Positions 45,949 to 58,786 of a stretch of 64,000 nucleotides of DNA are shown in pieces (position 1 is the stretch's first letter; every line of letters starts with the position of its first letter). A program made the position numbers and the translations under genes. The DNA is from Diadophis punctatus similis (taxonomy: Eukaryota > Chordata > Lepidosauria > Squamata > Dipsadidae): positions 2,418,001 through 2,482,000 of the forward strand of contig JALIGW010000059.1 of NCBI GenBank assembly GCA_023053685.1. The letters run 5' to 3'. The notes under the pieces are model-generated. The model saw only the letters and a list, made by a program, of their open reading frames with translations, did no database searches and had not been told where the DNA came from.

Positions 45949-46094
45949 GGTGTGACAAATCCACCTCTCCTGGGAGGTAGATTTAGGTTTCCTGGTAGGC
46001 AGATCTCATGATGAGCCGAATCTAGGAAAGACGCTCCTGGACACAGAGACTTCCTCGAGATGGGATTGCCCTGAGCCGGGGCCCAAGGGTCCCT

Positions 46095-46100
46095 TTTATT
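46095..46100 (-). terminator. AATAAA polyadenylation signal in LTR copy 1
   Basis: AATAAA on the minus strand in the context ccaataaaaggg, about 145 bp before the LTR end. This is consistent with the R region of a retroviral LTR. Confidence 0.6.
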
Positions 46101-46417
46101 GGCACACATGTTATAATCAGAAGGCAGTGCAAACAGTTACATGTGATTACTTAATAGCCATACAATGAATTTCGTGCTGCACCATAGTCAAGCTGCCCAA
46201 CCTCCTACTTCCTGTGCATCTGTGCAGGTTGCTGTAGCCATTTTTGACCTACTTTGTTTCTTCTGTTGTTTACGAGCTTAGCAAGCTCCTAGCATAAGCT
46301 TTTGTGGTTAACCATTTCCTCTTGCAAGTTCCATGTGCATGTTACAGGCCATTTGGCCCTGCATACACACCTATTCTCTAAGAGGGGTGAAAAAGGTGGG
46401 GGGAGATATATGCAACA

Positions 46418-49400
46418 TTTGCCTTAGGACTCAATTCAGCCAGAAAACTTCACTTTTGACACAGAGCTCAGAAATGAAAAAGAAACACATATTCATATTC
46501 CCCAGGGTCTGGAAAGCCGAATTCTCACACCATTTTCAGATCCGAGCTTTCTCTGAGGAGTTAGCCCAAGCCGTATCATAGAATTTGCCTTAGGACTCAA
46601 TTCAGCCAGAAAACTTCACTTTTGACACAGAGCTCAGCAATGAAAAAGAAAGACATATTCATGTTCCCCAGGGTCTGGAAAGCCGAATTCTCACACCATT
46701 TTCAGACCCGAGGTTTCCTTAACAGTTAGCCTAAGGCGTATCATAGAATTTGCCTTAGGACTCATTTCAGCCAGAAAACTTCACTTTTGACACAGAGCTC
46801 AGCAATGAAAAAGAAACACATATTCCTGTTCCCTAGGCCTAGGATCTGGAAACACAAAATCTCTCACCATTTTGAGATCCGAGCTTTTCCTATGGAGTTA
46901 GCCCAAGGCGTATCTCAGAATTTGCCATAGAACTGAATTCAGCCCGAAAACCTCACTTTTGACACAGAGCTCAGAAATGAAAAAGAAACACATATTCCTG
47001 TTCCCCAGGGTCTGGAAACAGAAAATCTCACAACATTTTCAGATCCCAGCTTTCCCTGAGGTGTTAGCCCAAGCTGTATCTCAGAATTTGACATAGGACT
47101 CAATTCAGCCCGAAAACCTCACTTTTGACACAGAGCTCAGAAATGAAAAAGAAACACATATTCATATTCCCCAGGGTCTTGAAAGCCAAATTCTCACACC
47201 ATTTTCAGACCCGAGGTTTCCTGAACAGTTAGCCCAAGGCCTATCTCACAATTTGCCTTAGGACCCATTTCAGCCAGAAAACTTCACTTTTGACACAGAG
47301 CTCAGAAATGAAAAAGAAACACATATTCCTGTTCCCTAGGATCTGAAAGGCAAAATCTCACACAATTTTCAGATCCGAGCTTTCCCCGACGAGTTAGCCC
47401 AAGCCGTATCATAGAATTTCCCTTAGGACTCAATTCAGCCAGAAAACTTCACTTTTGACACAGAGCTCAGCAATGAAAAAGAAACACATATTCCTGTTCC
47501 CTAGGGTCTGGAAAGCTGAATTCTCACACACTTTTCAGACCCGAGCTTTCCCTGAGGAGTTAGCCGAAGGCGTATCATAGAATTTACCTTATGACTCAAT
47601 TCAGCCCGAAAACCTCACTTTCGACACAGAGCTCAGAAATGTAAGAGAAAGACATATTCATGTTCCCCAGGGTCTGGAAAGACAAAATCTCACACCATTT
47701 TCAGATCCGAGCTTTCCCTGAGGAGTTAGCCCAAGCGGTATCATAGAATTTGCCTTAGGACTCAATTCAGCCCGAAAACCTCACTTTCGACACAGAGCTC
47801 AGAAATGTAAGAGAAAGACATATTCCTGTTCCCTAGGGTCTGGAAAGCTGAATTCTCACACACTTTTCAGACCCGAGCTTTCCCTGAGGAGTTAGCCGAA
47901 GGCGTATCATAGAATTTACCTTATGACTCAATTCAGCCCGAAAACCTCACTTTCGACACAGAGCTCAGAAATGTAAGAGAAAGACATATTCATGTTCCCC
48001 AGGGTCTGGAAAGCCGAATTCTCACACCATTTTCAGACCCGAGGTTTCCTTAACAGTTAGCCTAAGGCGTATCATAGAATTTGCCTTAGGACTCATTTCA
48101 GCCAGAAAACTTCACTTTTGACACAGAGCTCAGCAATGAAAAAGAAACACATATTCCTGTTCCCTAGGCCTAGGATCTGGAAACACAAAATCTCTCACCA
48201 TTTTGAGATCCGAGCTTTTCCTATGGAGTTAGCCCAAGGCGTATCTCAGAATTTGCCATAGAACTGAATTCAGCCCGAAAACCTCACTTTTGACACAGAG
48301 CTCAGAAATGAAAAAGAAACACATATTCCTGTTCCCCAGGGTCTGGAAACAGAAAATCTCACAACATTTTCAGATCCCAGCTTTCCCTGAGGTGTTAGCC
48401 CAAGCTGTATCTCAGAATTTGACATAGGACTCAATTCAGCCCGAAAACCTCACTTTTGACACAGAGCTCAGAAATGAAAAAGAAACACATATTCATATTC
48501 CCCAGGGTCTTGAAAGCCAAATTCTCACACCATTTTCAGACCCGAGGTTTCCTGAACAGTTAGCCCAAGGCCTATCTCACAATTTGCCTTAGGACCCATT
48601 TCAGCCAGAAAACTTCACTTTTGACACAGAGCTCAGAAATGAAAAAGAAACACATATTCCTGTTCCCTAGGATCTGAAAGGCAAAATCTCACACAATTTT
48701 CAGATCCGAGCTTTCCCCGACGAGTTAGCCCAAGCCGTATCATAGAATTTCCCTTAGGACTCAATTCAGCCAGAAAACTTCACTTTTGACACAGAGCTCA
48801 GCAATGAAAAAGAAACACATATTCCTGTTCCCTAGGGTCTGGAAAGCTGAATTCTCACACACTTTTCAGACCCGAGCTTTCCCTGAGGAGTTAGCCGAAG
48901 GCGTATCATAGAATTTACCTTATGACTCAATTCAGCCCGAAAACCTCACTTTCGACACAGAGCTCAGCAATGAAAAAGAAACACATATTCCTGTTCCCCA
49001 GGGTCTAGAAACACAAAATCTCACACCATTTTCAGACCCGAGGTTTCCCTGCGGATTTAGCCTAACGCGTATCTCAGAATTTGCATTAGGACTCAATTCA
49101 GCCAGAAAACCTCACTTTTGACACAGAGCTCAGACATGTAAGAGAAAGACATGTTCATATTCCCCAGTGTCTGAAAAGCCGAATTCTCACAGCATTTTCA
49201 GATCTGAGCTTTCCCTGAGGAGTTAGCCCAAGGCGTATCTCATAATTTGCTTTAGGACTCATTTCAGCCAGAAAACTTCACTTTTGACACAGAGCTCAGA
49301 AATGAAAAAGAAACACATATTCCTGTTCCCTAGGGTCTGGAAACACAAAATCTCACACCATTTTCAGATCCGAGCTTTCCCTGAGGAGTTAGCCCAAGCG

Positions 49401-50269
49401 GTATCATAGAATTTGCCTTAGGACTCAATTCAGCCCGAAAACCTCACTTTCGACACAGAGCTCAGAAATGTAAGAGAAAGACATATTCATGTTCCCCATG
49501 GTCTGGAAAGCCAAAATCTCACACCATTTTCAGATCCGAGCTTTCCCTGAGGAGTTAGCCCAAGCCGTATCATAGAATTTGCCTTAGGACTCAATTCAGC
49601 CCGAAAACCTCACTTTTGACACAGAGCTCAGACATGTAAGAGAAAGACATATTCCTGTTCCCTAGGGTCTGGAAAGCTGAATTCTCACAAAATTTTCAGA
49701 TCCGGGCTTTCCCTATGGAGTTAGCCCAAGGCGTATCTCAGAATTTGCCATAGAACTGAATTCAGCCAGAAAACTTCACTTTTGACACAGAGCTCAGAAA
49801 TGAAAAAGAAACATATATTCCTGTTCCCTAGGGTCTGGAAAGCCAAAATCTCACACCATTTTCAGATCCAAGCTTTCCCTGAGGTGTAAGCCAAAGCCGT
49901 ATCTCAGAATTTGACATAGGACTCAATTCAGCCCGAAAACCTCACTTTTGACACAGAGCTCAGAAATGAAAAAGAAACACATATTCCTGTTCCCCAGGGT
50001 CTGGAAAGCCGAATTCTCACACCATTTTCAGACCCGAGGTTTCCTGAACAGTTAGCCGAAGGCGTATCTCATAATTTGCCTTAGGACTCATTTCAGCCAG
50101 AAAACTTCAGTTTTGACACAGAGCTCAGCAATGAAAAAGAAACACATATTCATGTTCCCTAGGGTCTGGAAAGACAAAATCTCACACCATTTTCAGATCC
50201 GAGCTTTCCCTGAGTAATTAACCCTTGGCGTATCTCAGAATTTGACTTAGGACTCAATTCAGCCAGAAA
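46418..50269 (+). repeat. Satellite array (block 10) with eight-monomer higher-order repeat
   Basis: About 23 monomers. A monomer with the distinctive ccctaggcctaggatctgg segment occurs at 46831 and 48162, 1,331 bp apart. The aggtttccttaacag variant gives the same offset (46711 and 48042), so an eight-monomer unit is duplicated. Around 48.96-49.4 kb the sequence matches the 37.93-38.4 kb monomers. No gene is seen. Confidence 0.93.
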
Positions 50270-50758
50270 TCAACATCTCAGGGTCACCAGGTGTGACAAA
50301 TCCACCTCTCCTGGGGGGTAGATTTGGGTTTCCTGGTGGGCATATCTCATGATGAGCCGAATCTAGGAAAGACGCTGCTGGACACAGAGACTTCCTCGAG
50401 ATGGGATTGCCCTGAGCCGGGGCCCAAGGGTCCCTTTTATTGGCACACATGTTATAATCAGAAGGCAGTGCAAACAGTTACATGTGATTACTTAATAGCC
50501 ATACAATGAATTTCGTGCTGCGCCATAGTCAAGATTCCCAACCTCCTACTTCCTGTGCATCTGTGCAGGTTGCTGTAGCCATTTTTTACCTCCTTTGTTT
50601 CTTCTGTTGTTTACAAGCTTAGCAAGCTCGTAGCATAAGCTTTTGTGGTTAACCATTGCCTCTTTCAAGTTCCATGTGCATGTTACAGGCCGTTTGGCCC
50701 TGCATACACACCTATTCTCTAACAGGGGTGAAAAAGGTGGGGGGAGATATATGCAACA
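50270..50758 (-). mobile_element. Retroviral-type LTR with primer-binding site, copy 2
   Basis: Same 489-bp extent and same satellite junctions as copy 1, offset by 4,341 bp. By eye it differs from copy 1 at roughly 17-20 positions, about 3-4 percent. That is far more than the CR1 or DIRS copies differ from each other. The LTR itself is 50292-50758, the AATAAA signal is at 50436-50441, and the primer-binding region is at 50271-50289 with one change. Confidence 0.78.
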
Positions 50759-51734
50759 TTTGCCTTAGGACTCAATTCAGCCAGAAAACTTCACTTTTGA
50801 CACAGAGCTCAGAAATGAAAAAGAAACACATATTCATATTCCCCAGGGTCTGGAAAGACAAAATCTCGCACCATTTTCAGATCCGAGCTTTCCCTGAGGA
50901 GTTAGCCCAAGCGGTATCATAGAATTTGCCTTAGGACTCAATTCACCACGAAAACCTCACTTTCGACACAGAGCTCAGAAATGTAAGAGAAAGACATATT
51001 CATGTTCCCCAGGGTCTGGAAAGACAAAATCTCACACCATTTTCAGACCCGAGCTTTCCCTGAGGAGTTAGCCCAAGCAGTATCATAGAATTTGCCTTAG
51101 GACTCAATTCAGCCAGAAAACTTCACTTTTGACACAGAGCTCAGCAATGAAAAAGAAACACATATTCCTGTTCCCTAGGGTCTGGAAAGCTGAATTCTCA
51201 CACACTTTTCGGACCCGAGCTTTCCCTGAGGAGTTAGCCGAAGGCGTATCATAGAATTTACCTTATGACTCAATTCAGCCCGAAAACCTCACTTTCGACA
51301 CAGAGCTCAGAAATGTAAGAGAAAGACATATTCATGTTCCCCAGGGTCTGGAAAGACAAAATCTCGCACCATTTTCAGATCCGAGCTTTCCCTGAGGAGT
51401 TAGCCCAAGCGGTATCATAGAATTTGCCTTAGGACTCAATTCAGCCTGAAAACCTCACTTTCGACACAGAGCTCAGAAATGTAAGAGAAAGACATATTCA
51501 TGTTCCCCAGGGTCTGGAAAGACAAAATCTCACACCATTTTCAGATCCGAGCTTTCCCTGAGGAGTTAGCCCAAGCCGTATCATAGAATTTGCCTTAGGA
51601 CTCAATTCAGCCCGAAAACCTCACTTTTGACACAGAGCTCAGACATGTAAGAGAAAGGCATATTCCTGTTCCCTAGGGTCTGGAAAGCTGAATTCTCACA
51701 CAATTTTCAGATCCGAGCTTTCCCTATGGAGTTA
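50759..51734 (+). repeat. Satellite array (block 11)
   Basis: About six monomers between LTR copy 2 and CR1 copy 3, many of the aatgtaagagaaagacat type with ttcgacacag. The final monomer ends at gagtta as in the other CR1 flanks. Confidence 0.93.
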
Positions 51735-51808
51735 TAATAATAATAATAACAGAGTTGGAAGGGACCTTGGAGGTCTTCTAGTCCAACCCCCTGCTTACGC
51801 AGGAAACC

Positions 51809-53560
51809 CTACACTACTTCAGACAGATGGTTATCCAACATCATCTTAAAAATGTCTAGTGTTGGAGCATTCACAACTTCTGGAGGTAAGCTGTTCCACT
51901 GATTAATTGTTCTAACTGTCAGGAAATTTCTCCTTAGTTCTAAGTTGCTTCTCTCCTTGATTAGTTTCCACCCATTGCTTCTTGTTCTACCCCCAGGTGC
52001 CTTGGAGAAAAGTTTGACTCCCTCTTCTTTGTGGCGACCCCTGAGATATTGGAACACTGCTATCATGTCACCCCTGGTCCTTCTTTTCATTAAACTAGAC
52101 ATACCCAGTTCCTGCAACCGTTCTTCATATGTTTTAGCCTCCAGTCCCCTAATCATTTTTGTTGCTCTTCTCTGCACTCTTTCTAGAGTCTCAACATCCT
52201 TTTTACATCGTGGCGACCAAAACTGTATGCAGTATTCCAAGTGTGGCCTTACCAAGGTATTATAAAGTGGTATTAACACTTCGCGTGATCTTGATTCTAT
52301 CCCTCTGTTAATGCAGCCTAGAACTGTGTTGGCTTTTTTGGCAGCAGCTGCACACTGCTGGCTTATATTTAAATGGTTGTCCACTAGGACTCCAAGATCC
52401 CTCTCACAGTTACTACTGTTGAGCAAGGTACCACATATACTGTACCCGTGCATTTTGTTTTTCTTGCCTAAATGTAGAACCTTACTTTTATCACCATTGA
52501 ATTTCATTTTGTTTGATAGCGCCCAATGTTCAAGTCTGTCAAGATCCTTCTGTATCTTGAGCCTATCTTCTGGAGAGTTGGCTATTCCTGCCAGTTTGGT
52601 GTCATCTGCAAATTTGATGAGTTCCCCGTCTATCCCCTCGTCCAAGTCATTGATGAAGATGTTGAAGAGTACTGGGCCTAAAACAGAGCCTTGGGGTACT
52701 CCACTGCATACTTCCCTCCATGTAGATGCAGTTCCATTGAGCACTACACGTTGAGTGCGGTTGGTTAGCCAGTTTCGAATCCATCTGGTGGTGATGCTGT
52801 TTAACCCACATTTTTCTACTTTATCTAGTAGTAGGTTATGATCTACTTTGTCAAATGCCTTACTGAAGTCCAAGTAAACCACATCGACAGCATTCCTCTG
52901 GTCCACTAATTTTGTCACTTTATCAAAGAATGCAATAAGATTAGTCTGGCATGATCTGTTTTTGACAAACCCATGTTGGCTTTTGGTTATTACTTTGTTT
53001 GCTTCTAGGTGTTCATTGATTCGTTGCTTGATTATCTTTTCCAAAATCTTTCCTGGTATTGAGGTCAGGCTGATAGGTCTGTAGTTTCCTGGATCTGTTT
53101 TTTTTCCTTTTTTGAAGATGGGAACTACATCAGCTCTTTTCCAGTCCTCTGGCAGTTCCCCAGTGCTCCAGGATCTTTGAAAGATATAGTTCAGTGGTTC
53201 TGAGATCTCGTCTGCCAGTTCCTTCAGAACCTTGGGGTGTAATCCATCTGGTCCTGGTGATTTGAATTCGTCTAGGGTAGACAGGTGTTCACTTACCATT
53301 TTCTTCCCTATTTTAACTTGTGTTCCTAATATGTTTTTTGTGATGCTGTTTTTGATAGGTTGGACTGTTTTCTCCCTTTGTGTAAAGACAGATGCAAAAA
53401 ACGTGTTAAGTAGCTCTGCTTTCTCCCTGTTGCTTGTCACCTTCTTGCCACTTTCTCCCTGTAATGGACCAATTGTTTCCTTGACTTTTTTCTTGTTTTT
53501 AATATGTTGGAAGAAGCTTTTTTTTGTTACTTTGTACTTTTGTCGCAAGCCTTTGTTCAT
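51809..53560 (-). pseudogene. CR1 ORF2, reverse-transcriptase part (copy 3)
   Basis: 583-residue RT frame, same layout as copy 1: FADD, DFSKAFD and GVPQGSVLGP are present. It is separated from the endonuclease by the 8-nt tract at 53518-53525. Unlike copy 1 it keeps Trp in IQFWSPR and ends HLSEVV. Confidence 0.9.
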
Positions 53561-54662
53561 TGTGAGCCTTAGCTTTCCTCACTTCATCTTTACAGGCTCC
53601 AGCTATTTGCTGATATTCTGCCTTAGTTATTTCCCCTTCTTTCCACTTTTTATACTTGTCCTTTTTGTCTTTCAATTTGTCAGAGAGTTCTTTATGCAGC
53701 CATCCTGGTTTCTTTTGAGACCTATTATTTTTCTTCTTCATTGGTATTGTGCTAGTCTGGGCTTTTATAATCTCAGTTTTCAAAATTTCCCAAGCTTCTT
53801 GAGTTGTTTTCCCCTTGAGGATTCTCATCCATGGAATCTTTCCCAAGTTCTCTCTGAGTTTATTGAAATTAGCCCTCTTAAAGTCCAAGACTCTAGTTTG
53901 ACTTTGTTCTACTGTTTGTGTTTGCATAATGTTGAATTCCAATATTGCATGATCACTTGCCCCCAAGGTTCCTGTAGCTTCAACACCTTCTATCATTTCA
54001 TCTCTGTTAGTGAGAATTAAGTCCAATATGGCTGATCCCCTTGTTCCCTTCTCTACTTTTGGGGTAACAAAATTGTCTGCTAGGTTTGTTAGGAACCTGT
54101 TGGCTCTTCCACTTGGTGCAGAGTTTGTCTCCCAGTTGATGTCAGGGTAGTTAAAATCCCCCATTACTATTGTGATGTGCTTCCTACATACCTTAGTTAG
54201 CTGACTAGCAAAAAGTTCATCTACTTCCTCTGTTTGGTTGGGTGGCCTGTAGTATAGACCTATGGCAATGTCATTTCGCCCCCCTTTAATATTGACCCAA
54301 ATGCATTCGAGGTGATTTTCATTATTGTTGTGCTCTATTTCTGTAGAGATGTAGTTATTTCTTATATATAGTGCAACTCCACCTCCTCTTTTATTTGGTC
54401 TGTTTTTTTTAAATAATTTAGATCCCTCTAGCTGTATATTCCATTTGTCAGTTTCATCCCACCAAGTTTCCGTAATGGCAACTATATCATATCTTCCGTC
54501 ATTTACTTGAATTTCTAATTCACCCTGTTTATTCCTCATACTCTGTGCATTGGTGTATAGACATTTAAGTCCATTTAGATTGACCCTGTGTTTACTGTCT
54601 ACATAACCTGTGTTGTGCCTGACCGCCCCTACTTTCTTGCCACCTGTTTGATTAGTGCACAT
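53499..54662 (-). pseudogene. CR1 ORF2, AP-endonuclease part (copy 3)
   Basis: 387-residue frame with all four active-site blocks, as in copy 1. The T run at 54403-54410 is 8 nt, so the frame is not split as it is in copies 2 and 4. Confidence 0.88.
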
Positions 54663-54751
54663 ATCTATGTTGTGTGCACTGTTAACCCTATTAATTTTAG
54701 ATTGCTGTGGACAGAAATGATCTGTATCAATTAATTCTCTGTCCCCGCTGT

Positions 54752-55267
54752 TCAGTTTAAATGTTTATCCAGGAAATCTCTGAATTTAATACCAAGTAGC
54801 TCAGTCCCTTTCTTTGATGGATGCAAACCATCTCTTTTGTACAGTTTTTCATTGGACCAGCTGCTGATATCATGACTAATAAAACCAAAGCCTTCCCTTT
54901 TACACCACTCCTTTAGCCACACATTAAACTCTGCTACACGTTGGCCTTTCCCTTTTTGTTCCTTATATACTGGTAAAACCTCTGAAAACATAAGCCTACA
55001 ACCTATACTACTAAGTTCGTACCCCAAGCTCTGGAAGTCATTCTGCACAGAAAGTACATCTTTTTGGGACAGATCATTTGTGCCTAGATGTATAATAGCA
55101 TCAACATCACAGTCCTTACTGGCATTCTTGACTATCTTAAGAATACGCCTCTTGTCTCTGCTGGCAGTAGCACCTGGCAGACACCTGACCTCTTTCAAAA
55201 CCTCGATATCCTTTCCTAAATTTACATCCCTTACAATTGAATCACCAACCAGAAGGTGGCTTCTCTT
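54752..55267 (-). pseudogene. CR1 ORF1 fragment, esterase domain (copy 3)
   Basis: Same 171-residue fragment. One Ile-to-Lys change near the end (FLDKHLN) distinguishes it. GDS, HLGTND and DGLHPS are intact. Confidence 0.85.
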
Positions 55268-57083
55268 CGTATCTCAGAATTTGCCATAGAACTGAATTCA
55301 GCCAGAAAACTTCACTTTTGACACAGAGCTCAGAAATGTAAAAGAAAGACATGTTCATATTCCCCAGTGTCTGAAAAGCCGAATTCTCACAGCATTTTCA
55401 GATCCGAGCTTTCCCTGAGGAGTTAGCCAAAGTCGTATTTTAGAATTTGCCTTAGGACTCAATTCAGCCCGAAAACTACACTTTTCACACAGAGCTCAAA
55501 AATGAAAAAGAAACACATATTCATGCTCCCGAGGGTCTGGAAAGCCAAAATCTCACACCATTTTCAGATCCGAGCTTTCCCTGAGGTGTTAGCCCAAGCC
55601 GTATCTCAGAATTTGACATAGGACTCAATTCAGCCCGAAAACCTCACTTTTGACACAGAGCTCAGAAATGTAAAAGAAAGACATGTTCATATTCCCCAGT
55701 GTCTGAAAAGCCGAATTCTCACAGCATTTTCAGATCCGAGCTTTCCCTGAGGAGTTAGCCAAAGTCGTATTTTAGAATTTGCCTTAGGACTCAATTCAGC
55801 CCGAAAACTACACTTTTCACACAGAGCTCAAAAATGAAAAAGAAACACATATTCATGCTCCCGAGGGTCTGGAAAGCCAAAGTCTCACTCCATTTTCAGA
55901 TCCGAGGTTTCCTGAACAGTTAGCCGACGGCATATCATAGAATTTACATTACGACTCAATTCAGCCCGAAAACCTTACTTTTGACACAGAGCTCAGAAAT
56001 GAAAAAGAAACACATATTCCTGTTCCCTAGGGACTGGAAAGCTGAGTTCTCACACAATTTTCAGATCTGAGCTTTCCCTATGGAGTTAGCCCAAGGCGTA
56101 TCTCAGAATTTGCCATAGAAATGAATTCAGCCAGAAAACTTCACTTTTGACACAGAGCTCAGAAATGAAAAAGAAACACATATTCCTGTTCCCTAGGGTC
56201 TGGAAAGCCAAAATCTCACACCATTTTCAGATCCGAGCTTTCCCTGAGGTGTAAGCCAAAGCCGTATCTCAGAATTTGACATAGGACTCAATTCAGCCCG
56301 AAAACCTCACTTTTGACACAGAGCTCAGCAATGAAAAAGAAAGACATATTCATGTTCCCCAGGGTCTGGAAAGCCGAATTCTCACACCATTTTGAGACCC
56401 GAGGTTTCCTGAACAGTTAGCCTAAGGTGTATCATAGAATTTGCCTTAGGACTCATTTAAGCCAGAAAACTTCACTTTTGACACAGAGCTCAGCAATGAA
56501 AAAGAAACACATATTCCTGTTCCGTAGGGTCTAGAAACACAAAATCTCACACAATTTTCAGATCCGAGCTTTCCCTGAGGAGTTAGCCGAAGCCGTATCA
56601 TAGAATTTGCCTTAGGACTCAATTCAGCCAGAAAACTTCACTTTTGACACAGAGCTCAGCAATGAAAAAGAAACACATATTCCTGTTCCCTAGGGTCTGG
56701 AAAGCTGAATTCTCACACACTTTTCGGACCCGAGCTTTCCCTGAGGAGTTAGCCGAAGGCGTATCATAGAATTTACCTTATGACTCAATTCAGCCCGAAA
56801 ACCTCACTTTCGACACAGAGCTCAGAAATGTAAGAGAAAGACATATTCATGTTCCCCAGGGTCTGGAAAGACAAAATCTCGCACCATTTTCAGATCCGAG
56901 CTTTCCCTGAGGAGTTAGCCCAAGCGGTATCATAGAATTTGCCTTAGGACTCAATTCAGCCCGAAAACCTCACTTTCGACACAGAGCTCAGACATGTAAG
57001 AGAAAGGCATATTCCTGTTCCCTAGGGTCTGGAAAGCTGAATTCTCACACAATTTTCAGATCCGAGCTTTCCCTATGGAGTTA
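55268..57083 (+). repeat. Satellite array (block 12)
   Basis: About 11 monomers (1,816 bp) between CR1 copies 3 and 4, the shortest CR1-to-CR1 spacing. A monomer with tgttcatattccccagtgtctg repeats about 330 bp apart (near 55334 and 55664). From about 56,475 the block is the right-hand copy of the 18,047-bp duplication. Confidence 0.93.
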
Positions 57084-57157
57084 TAATAATAATAATAACA
57101 GAGTTGGAAGGGACCTTGGAGGTCTTCTAGTCCAACCCCCTGCTTACGCAGGAAACC

Positions 57158-58747
57158 CTACACTACTTCAGACAGATGGTTATCCAACATCTTCTTAAAA
57201 ATGTCTAGTGTTGGAGCATTCACAACTTCTGGAGGTAAGCTGTTCCACTGATTAATTGTTCTAACTGTCAGGAAATTTCTCCTTAGTTCTAAGTTGCTTC
57301 TCTCCTTGATTAGTTTCCACCCATTGCTTCTTGTTCTACCCCCAGGTGCCTTGGAGAAAAGTTTGACTCCCTCTTCTTTGTGGCGACCCCTGAGATATTG
57401 GAACACTGCTATCATGTCACCCCTGGTCCTTCTTTTCATTAAACTAGACATACCCAGTTCCTGCAACCGTTCTTCATATGTTTTAGCCTCCAGTCCCCTA
57501 ATCATTTTTGTTGCTCTTCTCTGCACTCTTTCTAGAGTCTCAACATCCTTTTTACATCGTGGCGACCAAAACTGTATGCAGTATTCCAAGTGTGGCCTTA
57601 CCAAGGCATTATAAAGTGGTATTAACACTTCGTGTGATCTTGATTCTATCCCTCTGTTAATGCAGCCTAGAACTGTGTTGGCTTTTTTGGCAGCAGCTGC
57701 ACACTGCTGGCTTATATTTAAATGGTTGTCCACTAGGACTCCAAGATCCCTCTCACAGTTACTACTGTTGAGCAAGGTACCACATATACTGTACCTGTGC
57801 ATTTTGTTTTTCTTGCCTAAATGTAGAACCTTACTTTTATCACCATTGAATTTCATTTTGTTTGATAGCGCCCAATGTTCAAGTCTGTCAAGATCCTTCT
57901 GTATCTTGAGCCTATCTTCTGGAGAGTTGGCTATTCCTGCCAGTTTGGTGTCATCTGCAAATTTGATGAGTTCCCCGTCTATCCCCTCGTCCAAGTCATT
58001 GATGAAGATGTTGAAGAGTACTGGGCCTAAAACAGAGCCTTGGGGTACTCCACTGCATACTTCCCTCCATTTAGATGCAGTTCCATTGAGCACTACACGT
58101 TGAGTGCGGTTGGTTAGCCAGTTTCGAATCCATCTGGTGGTGATGCTGTTTAACCCACATTTTTCTACTTTATCTAGTAGTAGGTTATGATCTACTTTGT
58201 CAAATGCCTTACTGAAGTCCAAGTAAACCACATCGACAGCATTCCTCTGGTCCACTAATTTTGTCACTTTATCAAAGAATGCAATAAGATTAGTCTGGCA
58301 TGATCTGTTTTTGACAAACCCATGTTGGCTTTTGGTTATTACTTTGTTTGCTTCTAGGTGTTCATTGATTCGTTGCTTGATTATCTTTTCCAAAATCTTT
58401 CCTGGTATTGAGGTCAGGCTGATAGGTCTGTAGTTTCCTGGATCTGTTTTTTTTCCTTTTTTGAAGATGCGAACTACATCAGCTCTTTTCCAGTCCTCTG
58501 GCAGTTCCCCAGTGCTCCAGGATCTTTGAAAGATATAGTTCAGTGGTTCTGAGATCTCGTCTGCCAGTTCCTTCAGAACCTTGGGGTGTAATCCATCTGG
58601 TCCTGGTGATTTGAATTCGTCTAGGGTAGACAGGTGTTCACTTACCATTTTCTTCCCTATTTTAACTTGTGTTCCTAATATGTTTTTTTGTGATGCTGTT
58701 TTTGATAGGTTGGACTGTTTTCTCCCTTTGTGTAAAGACAGATGCAA
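57158..58747 (-). pseudogene. CR1 ORF2, reverse-transcriptase part (copy 4)
   Basis: Protein identical to the copy 2 RT frame: FADD is present, the first ~20 residues are out of frame, and the apparent start is not an ATG. Confidence 0.88.
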
Positions 58748-58786
58748 AAAACGTGTTAAGTAGCTCTGCTTTCTCCCTGTTGCTTG

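Larger units (their letters stand above)
38428..45953. repeat. Left copy of a long duplication (offset 18,047 bp)
   Basis: The segment holds the last satellite monomers before CR1 copy 2, the whole CR1 copy, 3.36 kb of satellite and the start of the LTR. It recurs from about 56,475 to the window end with the same offset at every landmark: tccgtag at 38474/56521, CR1 start at 39037/57084, LTR junction at 45929/63976. Only a handful of differences are visible by eye. The left boundary is estimated from where monomer variants stop matching. Confidence 0.9.
45929..46417 (-). mobile_element. Retroviral-type LTR with primer-binding site, copy 1
   Basis: Non-satellite sequence of 489 bp: an LTR of 467 bp (45951-46417) reading on the minus strand with TGT...ACA ends, plus 22 bp of leader. 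It has an AATAAA signal (46095-46100) with a ttataa motif just upstream (46111-46116), and long U3 and shorter U5 parts. The LTR start abuts satellite directly. Beyond the leader the satellite resumes inside a cagaaa segment, with about 29 bp of satellite present on both sides. No retroviral coding sequence remains. It resembles an endogenous-retrovirus LTR; the exact family is not identified. Confidence 0.78.
51735..55267 (-). mobile_element. CR1 LINE, 5'-truncated, copy 3
   Basis: 3,533 bp with the same T-run lengths as copy 1 (6, 8 and 8) and the same junctions. It has private substitutions, including Lys-to-Thr in GTASTWRE, Arg-to-Gly in KMHGYSI and Ala-to-Thr in LYNTLVRP. Confidence 0.93.

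Noticed and set aside
45918..46109. 63-residue minus-strand frame in the LTR (also at 50259)
   Set aside because: It lies across the polyadenylation signal, U5 and primer-binding region and has no protein features.
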